This document shows, in pieces, positions 53,205-63,654 of a stretch of DNA of 64,000 nt. The stretch is from Bettongia penicillata ogilbyi (Eukaryota; Chordata; Mammalia; Diprotodontia; Potoroidae). The position numbers and the translations under genes were made by a program. Numbering within the stretch: the stretch's first letter is position 1; each line of letters starts with the position of its first letter. Under the pieces are notes generated by a model. That model was given only the letters and a program-made list of their open reading frames with translations. It made no database searches and was not told the origin of the DNA. Location of the stretch: contig JAJHZJ010000751.1 of the NCBI GenBank assembly GCA_023548195.1, forward strand, positions 2,546,501-2,610,500, read 5' to 3'.

Positions 53205-53889
53205 TATGTATATATGTATCACCCGTAAGAGATAAATGACTTCAACAAAATGTCATAGGGCTGAGGGAGAAGATGGAAAACTTTTTTTGTTTTCAGTGTT
53301 TCAGTAGTGCTGTTTAAAAAGTTTTATAGTCCTTTCATTTAGTATATTTGAAGAGAAACTAGCCTATCAAAAAAATTTCATATTAGCTTTCTTTTGTTAA
53401 AATACTGGAAGAAAGAGCTGTTAAATAAACATATAGCAGCATCTGTCTTCAATATTTCAAGTTTAAAAAGAATAGATGCTCTCACTGTCTGTTATTTTCA
53501 GTATGTGTCATGCAACTGATTCAAAAACAATTAGAGAGAGGGTTTGGAAAGGGTGGAAATGCTTGGCAATTGAAATACATATTGTTATTATCCTGGCCTG
53601 AAGATGTCATGATTTTTCCTCCGGGGCTCAGAATTACACTTTAGTAGTACCTTGATAGATCATAGATGTTAGGTTATTATAAAATGCTGACAGATAAGGC
53701 TGTGATTTGTGAAGGCTCCCTAGGAATTCTATCTTTAATTTCTGTTAACATTTGACAGAGTTTCCTGACACTGGAACCATTGAGTTCATTGAAATTCAAC
53801 ATCGCCTGAGTTTCTTGCATACATTCCTCATTTATAGATAACACGTCTACATCTCTTGACATGGAGATTCAAAATGAACATCTCAGTGG

Positions 53890-53895
<6 letters not shown>
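52931..53895. other. Mostly repeat-free DNA
   Basis: Apart from the TA/CA microsatellite at 53165-53207 nothing is recognised. The 53560-53880 part looks unique. No coding evidence. Confidence 0.4.
53165..53207. repeat. (TA)n(CA)n microsatellite
   Basis: TA run followed by a CA run of about 10 units. Confidence 0.95.
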
Positions 53896-53926
<31 letters not shown>

Positions 53927-53938
53927 GAGAGAGGGAGG

Positions 53939-54001
<63 letters not shown>
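53896..54001. repeat. (GA)n microsatellite
   Basis: About 100 bp of GA units with one 'aaagggagagagggaggggg' interruption. Arg/Glu and Leu/Ser repeat frames on the two strands are artefacts. Confidence 0.97.
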
Positions 54002-54004
<3 letters not shown>

Positions 54005-54724
54005 AAGAAGAAGAAATATGACAGAAAAAGGACGATTGTTCATTTCAAAACACAACCAAGTGGTCTACGGATACGGCAAGAGTGAAAAACCATTATTTCT
54101 GTGGGGGCAGAAGGAGAAGATTTTATTGCTGGGGAATTGATTTTCTTAAAATTCGTTGGGTCACCAGTAAGGGATCTGAATGGTGTCATTATTGCTTTTA
54201 CTATTCCAAAAATATCAGGATTAGGCTTATAGAATCATAGGGCCCTGTAGACCAGCCAGTCCAGAAGAGGGCTGAGCCAGGAAGGACAAGACTTAGTCTA
54301 TGAGATTATAAGCACCAGGGATGGGTTTGAATTGGAGAGTCGGGGGTCCTTTTTGACTGTACTGTACCACGTTCCTTCTTTTGAACTGTTTTTTTTTAAT
54401 CGAATAAAATATACGGACAAATTTACCTATTGATCAAAACTAATCTTCTGACATTTCTTTTTCCTGTTTGTTTATTCACTTTACACATAAAGATATTTTT
54501 TAAAAAGACTAGAACTGTTTCAATTTGACAGTATCAAATTTGTCCTTTTGCATTCTGGAAAGCATTGTGGAAGACTGGTCATAGCAGGGAAGTCTTGTTA
54601 GGACCACAGGAAACACAAGAAAGAGTGATTGGCAAGGTAATTTCTTTTTTAAGTTTAATAAAAAAGAACGAATCCTAATGATCCTAAGCTAGCATCGTAA
54701 GACCTTAGAGTTACTGTACAGGGG
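54002..54724. other. Unassigned DNA
   Basis: No repeat or gene recognised. Confidence 0.4.
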
Positions 54725-55330
54725 CAGGTGAATCAATGGATAGTAGATCAATGAGCATTTATTAAGGATTTTTTTTAATGAATCATGAAGTATTCTAGGC
54801 ACTGGGTGGAGATACAAAGACTAAAATGAAAGAATCTGTCTTCAAGGAGTTTATATTCTATTATGGAAAACAATAAATGTATGGTATGGGGGGAGTGTAG
54901 TACTGGAAGGGAGGAGGTAGATAGTTAAAGGTCTCAGGTAGGATGTAGTATTTGAGCTGAAATTTGAAGGATGTTTAAAATTCTAAAAGGTAAAAGAGGT
55001 ATTTGTGGGTAAGAAATGCAATCTACAAATGGAAACTGGCTATTCAAAGACACGGAGACTGGAGATGGAATGTCCTGTGTGAAGAACAAGAAAAAAAACC
55101 TGCTCCATTCAACCAAAGAAGTGTTAAGAGGAATAGTGTTTAAGGCAGAAAAGGGAAGGGAGAGCCAGGTTGTGAAGATCTTTAAAAAACCAAACAAAGT
55201 AGATTCATCTTAGAGATTTGCTTTCTACAGGATATAAAAACAGAAATTGAAGATATTTGATTGGTTTTGACATAAATAAAAGAAATTATGGAGTTTACTG
55301 AAAGGATGAGAAAACATAAGGTCCTGCCAA
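54725..55330 (-). mobile_element. L2 LINE 3' end (antisense)
   Basis: 'caatgagcatttattaagga', 'ttctaggcactgggtggaga', 'tttgagctgaaatttgaagg', 'caaagacacggagactggag' 'atggaatgtcctgtgtgaag' and 'gccaggttgtgaagatcttt' follow reversed L2 block by block. Confidence 0.85.
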
Positions 55331-55619
55331 GCTAGCTGTTTGCTAACTATATCCAGTAGGACAAAATAGTATATATTTGTAGATAATATAGCATTACTTA
55401 AAAATGCAGCAATGGAGATGATTTTATTAATTGACTCTTTGATGGTCAGTATAAGTCACAGCATGAAACAGGCTGACACATGGTCACTGAAAGTGCATGC
55501 CTCTGATATGCAATCTATTAACACTGGGAATTCTCCCAAAACTTCCTTGAGTTCTAGAGTAGGGTAAGTATGCTTCTTAAAATAGTTTTTGTTCACATCC
55601 CTCATGCATAATTTTATGT

Positions 55620-55775
55620 TGTAATTATTGCAAATATGTGTCCTGTTATTCTACTAGAGTATAAGGTCCATGACAAGAGTGCTGATTTTTTAAATCTAAA
55701 TTCTATATTGGTTCCATTACCTAACATGGTGCTAGGCACATAGTCAACACTTTAAAATGTTGCATTGAGTTGGCA
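55620..55775 (+). mobile_element. L2/MIR-type 3' tail
   Basis: 'agtataaggtccatgacaag' 'agtgctg' and 'tggtgctaggcacatagtca' 'acactttaaaatg' match the tail. A weak L2-like segment may follow at 55830-55980. Confidence 0.6.
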
Positions 55776-55974
55776 CCAGATCTAGGTTTTCAAAGACGAA
55801 TTTCTGCCAACCTTTGTAGGCTAATCTAAAACTGATCTTTTTTGTGTCATCTACATTCTAGTTAAGCTGCGACACTCACAATCTGATGATTTTCTACTTC
55901 TTTGCCTTTGCTCATTGATACCTATGCCACAATTCTTCCTTTGATAGCTCCACCTATTCACATCCTATCATAGG

Positions 55975-56082
55975 AAGAGGCCTAGATTTGAAGTGAGACA
56001 ATATAGATTGTAATCCAGATTTTGTCAGTTACTAACTGAGTCACCTTGGGTAAATTTATCTTTGTACTTTAGTTACTTCCTC

Positions 56083-56161
<79 letters not shown>

Positions 56162-56265
56162 GACAGAGAGAGACAGAGAGAGAGAGACTGCAATTGGACT
56201 AAAAATCTTGGACTAAATGACCTTTCAGGCCTAATCTTCCTCTAAATCTATTATCCTAAATTCCT
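55975..56265 (+). mobile_element. MIR/Ther1 SINE split by a TG/GA microsatellite
   Basis: The core 'gttactaactgagtcacctt' 'gggtaaatttatctttg' precedes and 'ggactaaatgacctttcagg' 'cctaatcttcctctaaatct' follows a (TG)n(GA)n run (56093-56190). The microsatellite sits where the SINE has tctgtaaaatgaggg. Confidence 0.7.
56093..56190. repeat. (TG)n(GA)n compound microsatellite
   Basis: About 16 TG units followed by about 30 GA/CAGA units. Confidence 0.97.
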
Positions 56266-56384
56266 ATAGGATTATAGGACCTTCAAAGTCATCCTACAAT
56301 AATACTTTTTTTCATTTTTTTATGATTGAAAATATTGCAATATTGGCTCATTGTATAAGATTTTGAATTTTCCTTTTGTACAAG

Positions 56385-56560
56385 ATAAGAATAGAAAACA
56401 CATGGAATTTGGAGTCAGAGCATGTTGGTTTACCCCATAGAACTCTGTCATTTACTATCTCTGTGGGTTTGAGAAAGTCAATTAACTTGTCTAGGGCCAT
56501 TTTCTTTATTTGCACATTTAGGAGGCTAGAACAAATGGTCCGTAAGATTCTAAATATAAA
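56385..56560 (+). mobile_element. MIR SINE
   Basis: 'cacatggaatttggagtcag' 'agcatg', 'ctctgtcatttactatctct' and 'tttgagaaagtcaattaact' match plus-strand MIR. Confidence 0.7.
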
Positions 56561-56724
56561 ATCCTGTCTCTTAAGTAGTAGTATATTCATTTTTTTCTAC
56601 TTGCATGACCTTTGGGGAAAGATTCTAGCCCTTAATTCAGTACATTTACATAATATTTAATAAATATTGAATTGATAGTGATTCAGATCATCCTCAAACA
56701 CTTCCAAGCTTAGGGCTCCCAAGT

Positions 56725-56935
56725 TGCCTCGAATCTCAGTTTCCTCATCGATGACATTGGAAGTATTAATGTCCTATCCACCCCATAGATAGAGATAATA
56801 ATAGCATATGCATACAAACCTGTCATGAGAAAGCTAAGGCCCTGAGTAGGTATGTGACTTGCCTATACTAATGTATTACAGAAATGAAATTAAAACCTAG
56901 GTCTACCATTTGGCAACACTGTTTTCCTTGAAATC
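56725..56935 (-). mobile_element. MIR-like SINE fragments
   Basis: 'gctaaggccctgagtaggta' 'tgtgacttgcctatacta' is a reversed MIR core at 56830-56900. A plus-strand 'ctcagtttcctcatcgatga' lies at 56735-56755, so two abutting opposite fragments are likely. Confidence 0.5.
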
Positions 56936-57347
56936 AGCTTGATCCTCTAAAAACCATACACAGAGCTCCTTTCAATTATAAAACTGGTAATGTAAAGTTT
57001 GCCTGTATATAGTGTTTGATGGTCCCCTCCCTTGCCTTGCTTTTCCTTGACTTGCCTATCATTCTCTTCCCTTCCTTCCCCTTTTCAGAATTTTAAAAGA
57101 CATTTTCTAGTGCATTTGGAAAGCAGTTTCCAGTACTGGCAGGTTATTTTTCTGGCTTCATTTCTAATTCCTTGTCACCTTGTTGGAGATGAAAGTACCT
57201 TTTGCACCTTGAAAGCTGGTGTGAGCTTAATGAAAATATGTGATACCAGTGTAAGATTTTTCAGTTAAGCAAATAAAGGGCAATTTCTGTTAACCCTGGG
57301 CTTCTCAAAATTGTTCTTCTCAATTAAACTTAAAATTTCCTATTACT
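56936..57347. other. Unassigned DNA
   Basis: Pyrimidine-rich at 57020-57090; no repeat or gene recognised. Confidence 0.4.
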
Positions 57348-57424
57348 AAGTTTCACAGAATTTCAGATTTGGAAGTGACCTCAAAGACACCCTAGTATGA
57401 ATAAGAACTCTCCCTACAATCAAA
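57348..57424 (-). mobile_element. L3/CR1 3' terminus (antisense), short
   Basis: 'tttcacagaatttcagattt' 'ggaagtgacctcaaagacac' 'cctagta' is the reversed CR1/L3 terminus; an L2 end follows directly. Confidence 0.55.
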
Positions 57425-57922
57425 CAATCAGCAAGCCAGCAAGCATTTATTCATCCTCTTTGTTGGGCACTGGGCTGGGCACTGGGAATATAAATACAGA
57501 GAATGGAATAGTCCCCACTTGGAGTATACTTTCATTTTAATGGGGAAACAACAAGTACATATAAAATAAACAACATAAAAATGAAATATATTCAGAGTAC
57601 TTAAATTCAAATAGTTTGGGAGAGGGCACTCTCAGGAGTCAAGTTATGAAGGGCATTAAAAGTCAACCAGAGGATTTGAGATTTTATCCTGGAGGCAAAT
57701 ATGGTGCCATTTGATTTTATTGAGTAGGGAGATGACATGGTCAGCAGTATGCTTTAAGAAAGATCAATTTGAAAACTGAATGAAAGATGAAGATGGGGAA
57801 GGATATGAGGCAGGGAGACCAACCAACAGGCTATTGTGATACGGCATGAGTGAAGTCATGAGTTTGCAACAAGGTGATTGCAATGTCAGAAGAGAGGAAG
57901 GGGCTGTAGACCACTTTTGGAG

Positions 57923-58180
57923 GACAGGTAGGTAGTACAATGTATAGAACACTTGGCTTGGAATCAAGAAGACTCATCTTTATGAGTTCAAATCTGGTCT
58001 CATTCACTAGGTATGTGACTTTGGGCAAGTCAGTCAATCCTGCTTACCTCAGTTTCCTCTTCTGTAAAATGAGCTAGAGAAGGAAATAGCAAACCAATCC
58101 ATTATCTTTGCCAAGAAAACCACAGATAGAGTCATGAAGAGTTGGACATGACTGACTGACTGAATATCAATTAAAAATAG
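57923..58180 (+). mobile_element. Full-length marsupial CORE-SINE
   Basis: Head 'gacaggtaggtagtacaatg', 'atgagttcaaatctggtctc', 'gtgactttgggcaagtcagt', 'tttgccaagaaaaccacaga' and end 'gttggacatgactgactgac'. Inserted in the L2; its first 83 bp recur at 58563. Confidence 0.92.
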
Positions 58181-58184
58181 CATA

Positions 58185-58440
58185 GATGGAGGTAGCTAGG
58201 TAGAACAGAGGATAGAGTGTTGGACCTTGAGTCTGGAAGTCCTGAGACTCAATCACTTATTCACTGTGTGACCCATGGCAAGTAACTTAACCTCCATCTG
58301 CCTCAGTTTTCTCATCTATAAAATGGGAATGATAATGTATCTAGTTCCCATGATTATGATGAGAATAAAATGGGATAATATTTGTAAAATTCTTTGAAAA
58401 TTTTAATGCTTTATGTAGATATTTACTATTATTATTATGA
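58185..58440 (+). mobile_element. MIR/Ther-type SINE, full length
   Basis: 'ggaggtagctaggtagaaca' 'gaggatagagtgttgg', 'tcactgtgtgacccatggca', 'gcctcagttttctcatctat' 'aaaatgg' and tail 'tatttactattattattatg'. It lies directly behind the previous SINE. Confidence 0.85.
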
Positions 58441-58562
58441 AAGTAGAAACAATAGGACTTATTGACTCATTGGACATGGAGGCTTGCAGAGGTTGAGGAG
58501 ATAAGCATGATATCTAGATTGGAAGCCTGAGGCAAATGGAAGAATGGTGGCATCTTCAACAA

Positions 58563-58645
58563 GACAGGTAGGTAGTACAATGTATAGAATACTTGGCTTG
58601 GAATCAAGAAGACTCACCTTCATGAGTTCAAATCTGGTCTCATTC
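58563..58645 (+). mobile_element. Isolated 83-bp SINE head, near-identical to 57923-58005
   Basis: The same 83 bp as the start of the SINE at 57923, with three differences, all C/T transitions, and no gaps. It then stops abruptly in the middle of the SINE and the L2 reading resumes, with no A-rich tail. Confidence 0.9.
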
Positions 58646-59192
58646 TTTTAAACATGATAAGAAGGAAGGGCTTATGATGAGGGTAATGAGTTCATATTTG
58701 CACATAATGAATTCAAGATATGTTTGAGACATCCAAGATAACAAAGAGGCAATTGGAAATGTGAGTGTTGATGTTAGTGGGGAGGGTAAGACTGGAAAAG
58801 CAGATTTGAGAATAATCGGCATGGAGATGATAATTTAATCCATGGGAACTGATGAGATCATCAAGCAAAATATAAGACAGAAGGGAAAAGAGGAGGTGAA
58901 GTAGAACAAAATTCGAGACACTTATTGTTATTAGGCATGACATTGATGAGGATATAGTGAAGGAGACTGAGAAGGATTAGTCAGACTACTAGGAAGAGAA
59001 TGAAGAGAGAAAGTTATCATGAAAAGCTAGAGAGAACAGTATATGGAAGAGAAGAGGGTTGCTGAGAGTGTCAAAGGCTGCACAGAGGTCAAGAAGGAAG
59101 AGTAAGAAAATGCTAATAGATTTGGTCACATTTAAGAGATTTAAGTACATTTAAGTAGTTTTAGAAAGTCTTCCTATGGTCCATTTAATTTC

Positions 59193-59833
59193 CTTTTTTT
59201 TTAATTTAAATTTTAGTTTTCAGCATTCACTTCCATAAGTTGTAATTTTCTCCCTCTCCTTCACTCCTCTCTCACTGAGATAGCCTACAATCTTATATAG
59301 ACTCTACATATACATTCTTTTTAAACACATTTTCACATCAGTCATGTTGCACAGCAGAATTATAACAAATGGGAGAAACCATGAGAAAGAAAAAACAGAA
59401 TACAATTAAACCAAAAAGAAAATAGCCTGCTTTGATCTGCATTCCTTAGCTCTTTCTCTGGATGTGTATTGCATTTTTCATCATGAGTCTTTTGGAATTA
59501 TTATTGTTCTGAAGTCTATCAAAATCAGTCATTGCACCCTGCGATTATTTCTGTGAACAATGTCCTCCTGGTTCTGCTCACTTCAATCAGCGTCAGTTCA
59601 TATAAATCTTTCCAGGATTTTCTGAAGTCTGCTTGTTTGTCATTTCTTGTAGCACAATAGTATTCCATTGCATTCATATACCACATGTGCTCAGCCATTC
59701 CTCAACTGATGAGCATCCCATCAATTTCCAGTTCTTGGCCACCACAAAAAGAGCTGTTACAAATATTTTGTACACATGGGTTCTTTTCACAGCCCTAGAA
59801 GTGGCATTTTACGGGGTCAAAGAGTATGCACTG
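59193..59833 (-). mobile_element. 5'-truncated L1 with target-site duplication
   Basis: Reversed L1: 'gttttcagcattcacttcca' 'taag', 'ttctggatg'-type 3' UTR, 'cctggttctgctcacttcaa', 'cgtcagttcatataaatctt', 'agtattccattgcattcata' and 'ttcttggccaccacaaaaag'. gtccatttaatttc (59179-59192) and ggccatttaatttc (59834-59847) are the duplication (one difference). Confidence 0.88.
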
Positions 59834-59847
59834 GGCCATTTAATTTC

Positions 59848-60500
59848 ATCCAGCTAAGTGTCCCATTTTTTCTTCCCCTTCTTTTAGTTAAACTTTTGAG
59901 AAAGTTGTCTATAGTCAGCACTGTACCTCTAGGTTCTCATTATCCACGTTCTTCTTGGTCATTTGCAGTTGGATTTATTTGCCTGACACTTCAATGAAAA
60001 TCTTCTCTCCAAAGTCACCAATAATCTAAATGCAAAATCTAAAGGTCTCTTTTCAACTCCTCAGTCTCATTGATCTTTCTGTAGCATTTTTACATTATTT
60101 ACCTCCTTTTGGATTCTCTTTCCTCTTATGGCTTTTGAGATTACTATCTTCTGACTCATCTCTCTAAGCTCTTCCTCTCTGCTGAGATTACATTAATTAC
60201 ATGACCTCCTCATCTTTGTCCTGATCCCTTAATGTATGTGTTCTATTCTTTCTCTTCCCTTATTCCCTATCTAGAATCTCTCCGCTGGCAATCTCTTAAC
60301 CTAAAGTCTTGCTCTTCCCTTATTCCTTATCTTGAATCTCTCCACTGGCAATCTCTTAACCTGAAGTTTCAAACAGCTATATTTGGAAGATTCTCAAATT
60401 AGAATTTCTAGCTCTAATATCAGCTGTGAGCTTCAAGATTTAACTGACTATAGGCTGTCTCTATATAAACTAGATAGATAATCTAGTATCTCAAGCCAAT
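59848..60500 (+). mobile_element. L2 LINE fragment in opposite orientation to 57425-59165
   Basis: 'cccttcttttagttaaactt' 'ttgagaaagttgtctatagt', 'tctccaaagtcaccaataat', 'tctcattgatctttctgtag' (LIDLSV, for LLDLSA) and 'aagattctcaaattagaatt' follow plus-strand L2. It begins at about 59170, before the L1 insertion. Confidence 0.75.
60251..60370. repeat. 60-bp tandem duplication
   Basis: 60251-60310 and 60311-60370 are two copies in exact 60-bp register, e.g. 'atctctccgctggcaatctc' and 'atctctccactggcaatctc', differing at about eight positions. Confidence 0.92.
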
Positions 60501-61164
60501 ATGAATCAGCCCCACAGGACCTCAGAGTTGGAAGGGACACCTAAGAACATTCATTCTAACCATTTCAGGAACAACACAGTGCCCCAAATCTAACATATAC
60601 ACATTCCAGTCTTTATTTAAAGATCTATAGTCAGGAAGAGTCTACTAATTCCTAAGAGAGCACATTTTATCTTTGGGTAGCTCCACTTGTTAGGCAAGTT
60701 CCAAGTCTACATCTATAGCTTTTGCTAATTCTCCCCCATTATTCCAAGTCTTGTCCTCCACCACCCTCCTGGGATGAATCAGAATGTCTGAAAGTGCTCT
60801 TACAAATGACAAAGCTTCAGATACTTGAAGACAATTATTATGTGCTTTCTGAGTTTTCCCCTTTCTGACCTAAATATCCCAGGATTCTTTTTTTAAGTGA
60901 GTCCAGCTCAATTCAATCAATTGTATGATTTAGCCTTTTGCCATCCTAGTTTCCATTGGACATTTGGCAACTTATCAATGTCCTCGTAAATGGAGACATC
61001 CAGAATTGAACACAGCACTGCAGATGAAGACTGATATGGTCAGAGTATAGTGAAACTCTCCTCTCAGCCTGGATATCAAGGGTTTATTTGGCTGCCAAAG
61101 CACACTGCTGACTCAGATTGAATTACTTACTCATTCAACCAGTTGTGGATCCACCCAACTCTGT

Positions 61165-62020
61165 TACTGGCTAGTTAGTCAGTTATTGAACAAGTATTTA
61201 GTAAGTGCTTGCTATATGTTAGATACTGCACTAAGTGTAGGAATATGAAGAAAGACACAATATTCATTGTCCCCATGAGTTCACATTCTAATCAGGTGAG
61301 ACAACATGCAAATAACCAGGCGTATATAACATATGTACAGGAGAGGTGAAAGAAAGTGTCAGAAGAGAGGGAGGAGCAGGAAAGGCTTTCTGCAGAGAAG
61401 GGGATTTCAGCTGAGTCTTGAAAGAAGCCAGGGAAAATAATGAGCCAGAGGTGAGGGGACAGAAGATTCAAAGCATAGGGGATAGCCACTGCAAAAGAAA
61501 TAAACAAGAGATGGAGTGACATATAGGAGGAATTGCAAATGAGTCAGTTTGGCTAGATTTTTGATTTTGTAAAATGAAAGAAACCTAGAATATTGGAAAG
61601 GGCCAGATTATAAAGAGCTTTAACTATCAAACAGAGCATTTTATATTTGATCCTGGAGGTCATAGAGCTCATTGACCCACACTTTAGAAGAGTCACCTTT
61701 AAAGGTGAATGGACATGTTGGAGTAGAGAGAGACTTGAGGCAAGGAGACTTGCAGTAATAGTGAATGGAAGTAATCAGTAGTTGAACCAAGTTGTGACTA
61801 TGTGAATGGTCAGAAGGAGACATATTATAGAGATTTTATGGAGGTAGAAACAAGATTTAACAATGGATTGAATGTGTGCAATGAGTGAGACTGAGAAGTT
61901 GGCGACACCAAGTCTGCAAGCCTATAAGGTTGCCTGACAATGACAGGGAAAGTGTGGGAGGGTAGATAGTTGTGGGGAAGAGATATAATGAATTATGTTT
62001 TGGACATGTTGAGTCCTCTG
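61165..62020 (-). mobile_element. L2 LINE (antisense) inserted in L3
   Basis: Starts at the reversed L2 3' end ('tagtaagtgcttgctatatg' 'ttagatactgcactaag') and continues 'gagttcacattctaatcagg' 'tgagacaacatgcaaataac', 'ctgagtcttgaaagaagcca' 'ggg', 'atatttgatcctggaggtca' and 'atgttttggacatgttgagt'. The L3 reads on both sides, so the L2 is the younger element. Confidence 0.85.
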
Positions 62021-62154
62021 TCATGTCAAAAAGAATATCATTAGAGGCTCAATTTCTTTGCTAAATTCAGATAAACTACCTTTATAGCATTTTCCTGAGC
62101 CACCTTTCTAGCAATGCTTAAAAAAGTAAATGACCTACTTTGCCATGAATTATT

Positions 62155-62268
62155 TATTTTAAAATGAATGAAAAAGCATTTTGCTTACTGCATGTCAAGC
62201 ACCACAGATACAAATGGAAATTTGATAGTTCCTATCCTCAAGGAGTTTATATTGTTTATGACTAGGTT
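62155..62268 (-). mobile_element. L2 LINE 3' terminus (antisense)
   Basis: 'aaaatgaatgaaaaagcatt' 'ttgcttactgcatgtcaagc' 'acca' and 'tcctatcctcaaggagttta' match reversed L2; a second small L2 piece within the L3. Confidence 0.75.
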
Positions 62269-63399
62269 CAAAAGGTATATTCTCAGTCTGTACCCAGAAG
62301 TCATCACCTCTCTAGGAAAGAGTTATTCTTGGTAAAGCTATGGTATTGATACATCTTTATTAGAATTTTTTATAGTTTTTAAAGCATAAAAGTCAAGTTC
62401 AATGGCCTATAATTCAAAAGACTCTAATCTTTTCCCCTCTCCTTTTTTGGGAAAATTAATATTGTATTTTCTGTGTTCTAATTTGATAGCACCTCTCATT
62501 CTCCACAATATTTCCTTACTCTTCCATCATCCTAAAGGCAGAGGAAGAGATCAACTGGCTTTTGTCAACTGGTCTTCTAGAGTCTTTGCCAATCATTATT
62601 TCATTCCCCCTTTCAACCTTCTCCTCTGCCTAATTGAAAAGCATTCCTCTAAATTATTTTACCACTTATAATATTGATTTAATGATAAGTATATTTGATT
62701 TTCCTCCCTGAAATATCATCTATCTTCCTGTCATTTTCCTGTTATATTTTCTACTCTTTAGATTCTTTGTCAGTTTGATTTCTCATTCCCACTCAGATAA
62801 TGTATGAGGTTTTTATAGTTTTTATAATATAGTTTTATAATATAATATAGTTTTATAATTTTATAATAAGTTTATATAATTCTATGATAAAAATAAAACA
62901 AATCAAAATATTCAACCTCCTCGCATTCATTTCCTTATCTAACTCTGGTCATATAAACACAAACATTTAATTGTAGACCTTTCATTATAATCACAAACTA
63001 ATTTTCTGCTTATGTGTTGAATATCTTTTTCACATCTGGGTTCTTTTGAAAGCGTGGTTAAAATTCTTTTCTTTGAGCAAAAACTTACATTTAAAAATGT
63101 TCAGTGTATCAAATGATATAGCTTCTTCTTTGTATCCTGATATTTCATTTTTTATATGAATATATGACACCATGGTTTAAGCTTGTGACGTTTTAATTAG
63201 AACTACTTGAAACTGAAGATTCCTTCCCTGCTTTGTTGCCTATAAAATTTGTTGTTTCATATTTTGATTATGCAATCTGATTATAACATTTCTTGGTGAT
63301 TTAAACTTTATGTTTCCTTCTGTTTATGTTTTGTGGATTCTCCTGATTTAAACTTTGTTTTCGCCTTCCAATATTTCTCATATACATACGATACATCTG

Positions 63400-63428
<29 letters not shown>
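63400..63428. repeat. (CA)14 microsatellite
   Basis: Uninterrupted CA run. Confidence 0.97.
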
Positions 63429-63430
<2 letters not shown>

Positions 63431-63611
63431 CACTTCTTAGATTATAGAATTTAGGTTTTCTTTCTGATGATAGTTTTTCTTCCATTTGGAACAAATAACC
63501 ATGGGGTTACTTTTTCATCTTTCATTTTTGAGTTAATGTTCTTGTTTTGTGGAACTCTGTTATATTCATTTAATCTATGTCAAGGGATTCTACTACTTTG
63601 CCTTCTGCTCT

Positions 63612-63613
<2 letters not shown>

Positions 63614-63651
<38 letters not shown>
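63614..63651. repeat. (GT)19 microsatellite
   Basis: Uninterrupted GT run about 190 bp beyond the CA run, so the pair forms an imperfect inverted repeat. Confidence 0.97.

Positions 63652-63654
<3 letters not shown>

Larger units (their letters stand above)
57425..59165 (-). mobile_element. L2 LINE (antisense) with SINE insertions
   Basis: Reversed L2 from the 3' end ('gcactgggctgggcactggg') through 'ggagatgacatggtcagcag', 'gagaccaaccaacaggctat', 'gcctgaggcaaatggaagaa' 'tggtggcatc', 'agtgttgatgttagtgggga' and 'gagagtgtcaaaggctgcac' 'agaggtcaagaagga'. The last block is the antisense of the RT motif AAFDTV. SINEs at 57923-58440 and 58563-58645 interrupt it. Confidence 0.85.
60505..62690 (-). 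mobile_element. L3/CR1 LINE (antisense) split by L2
   Basis: Reversed CR1/L3: 'acctcagagttggaagggac', 'cagatacttgaagacaatta', 'ggcaacttatcaatgtcctc', 'catccagaattgaacacagc' 'actgcagatg', 'tggctgccaaagcacactgc' and 'aaccagttgtggatccaccc'. After the L2 it resumes at about 62022 ('tttctttgctaaattcagat' 'aaactacctttatagcattt') and again at about 62390 ('aagttcaatggcctataatt'). Confidence 0.82.

Noticed and set aside
53828..54140. Arg-Glu-rich and Leu-Ser-rich frames
   Set aside because: Translation of the GA microsatellite on the two strands.
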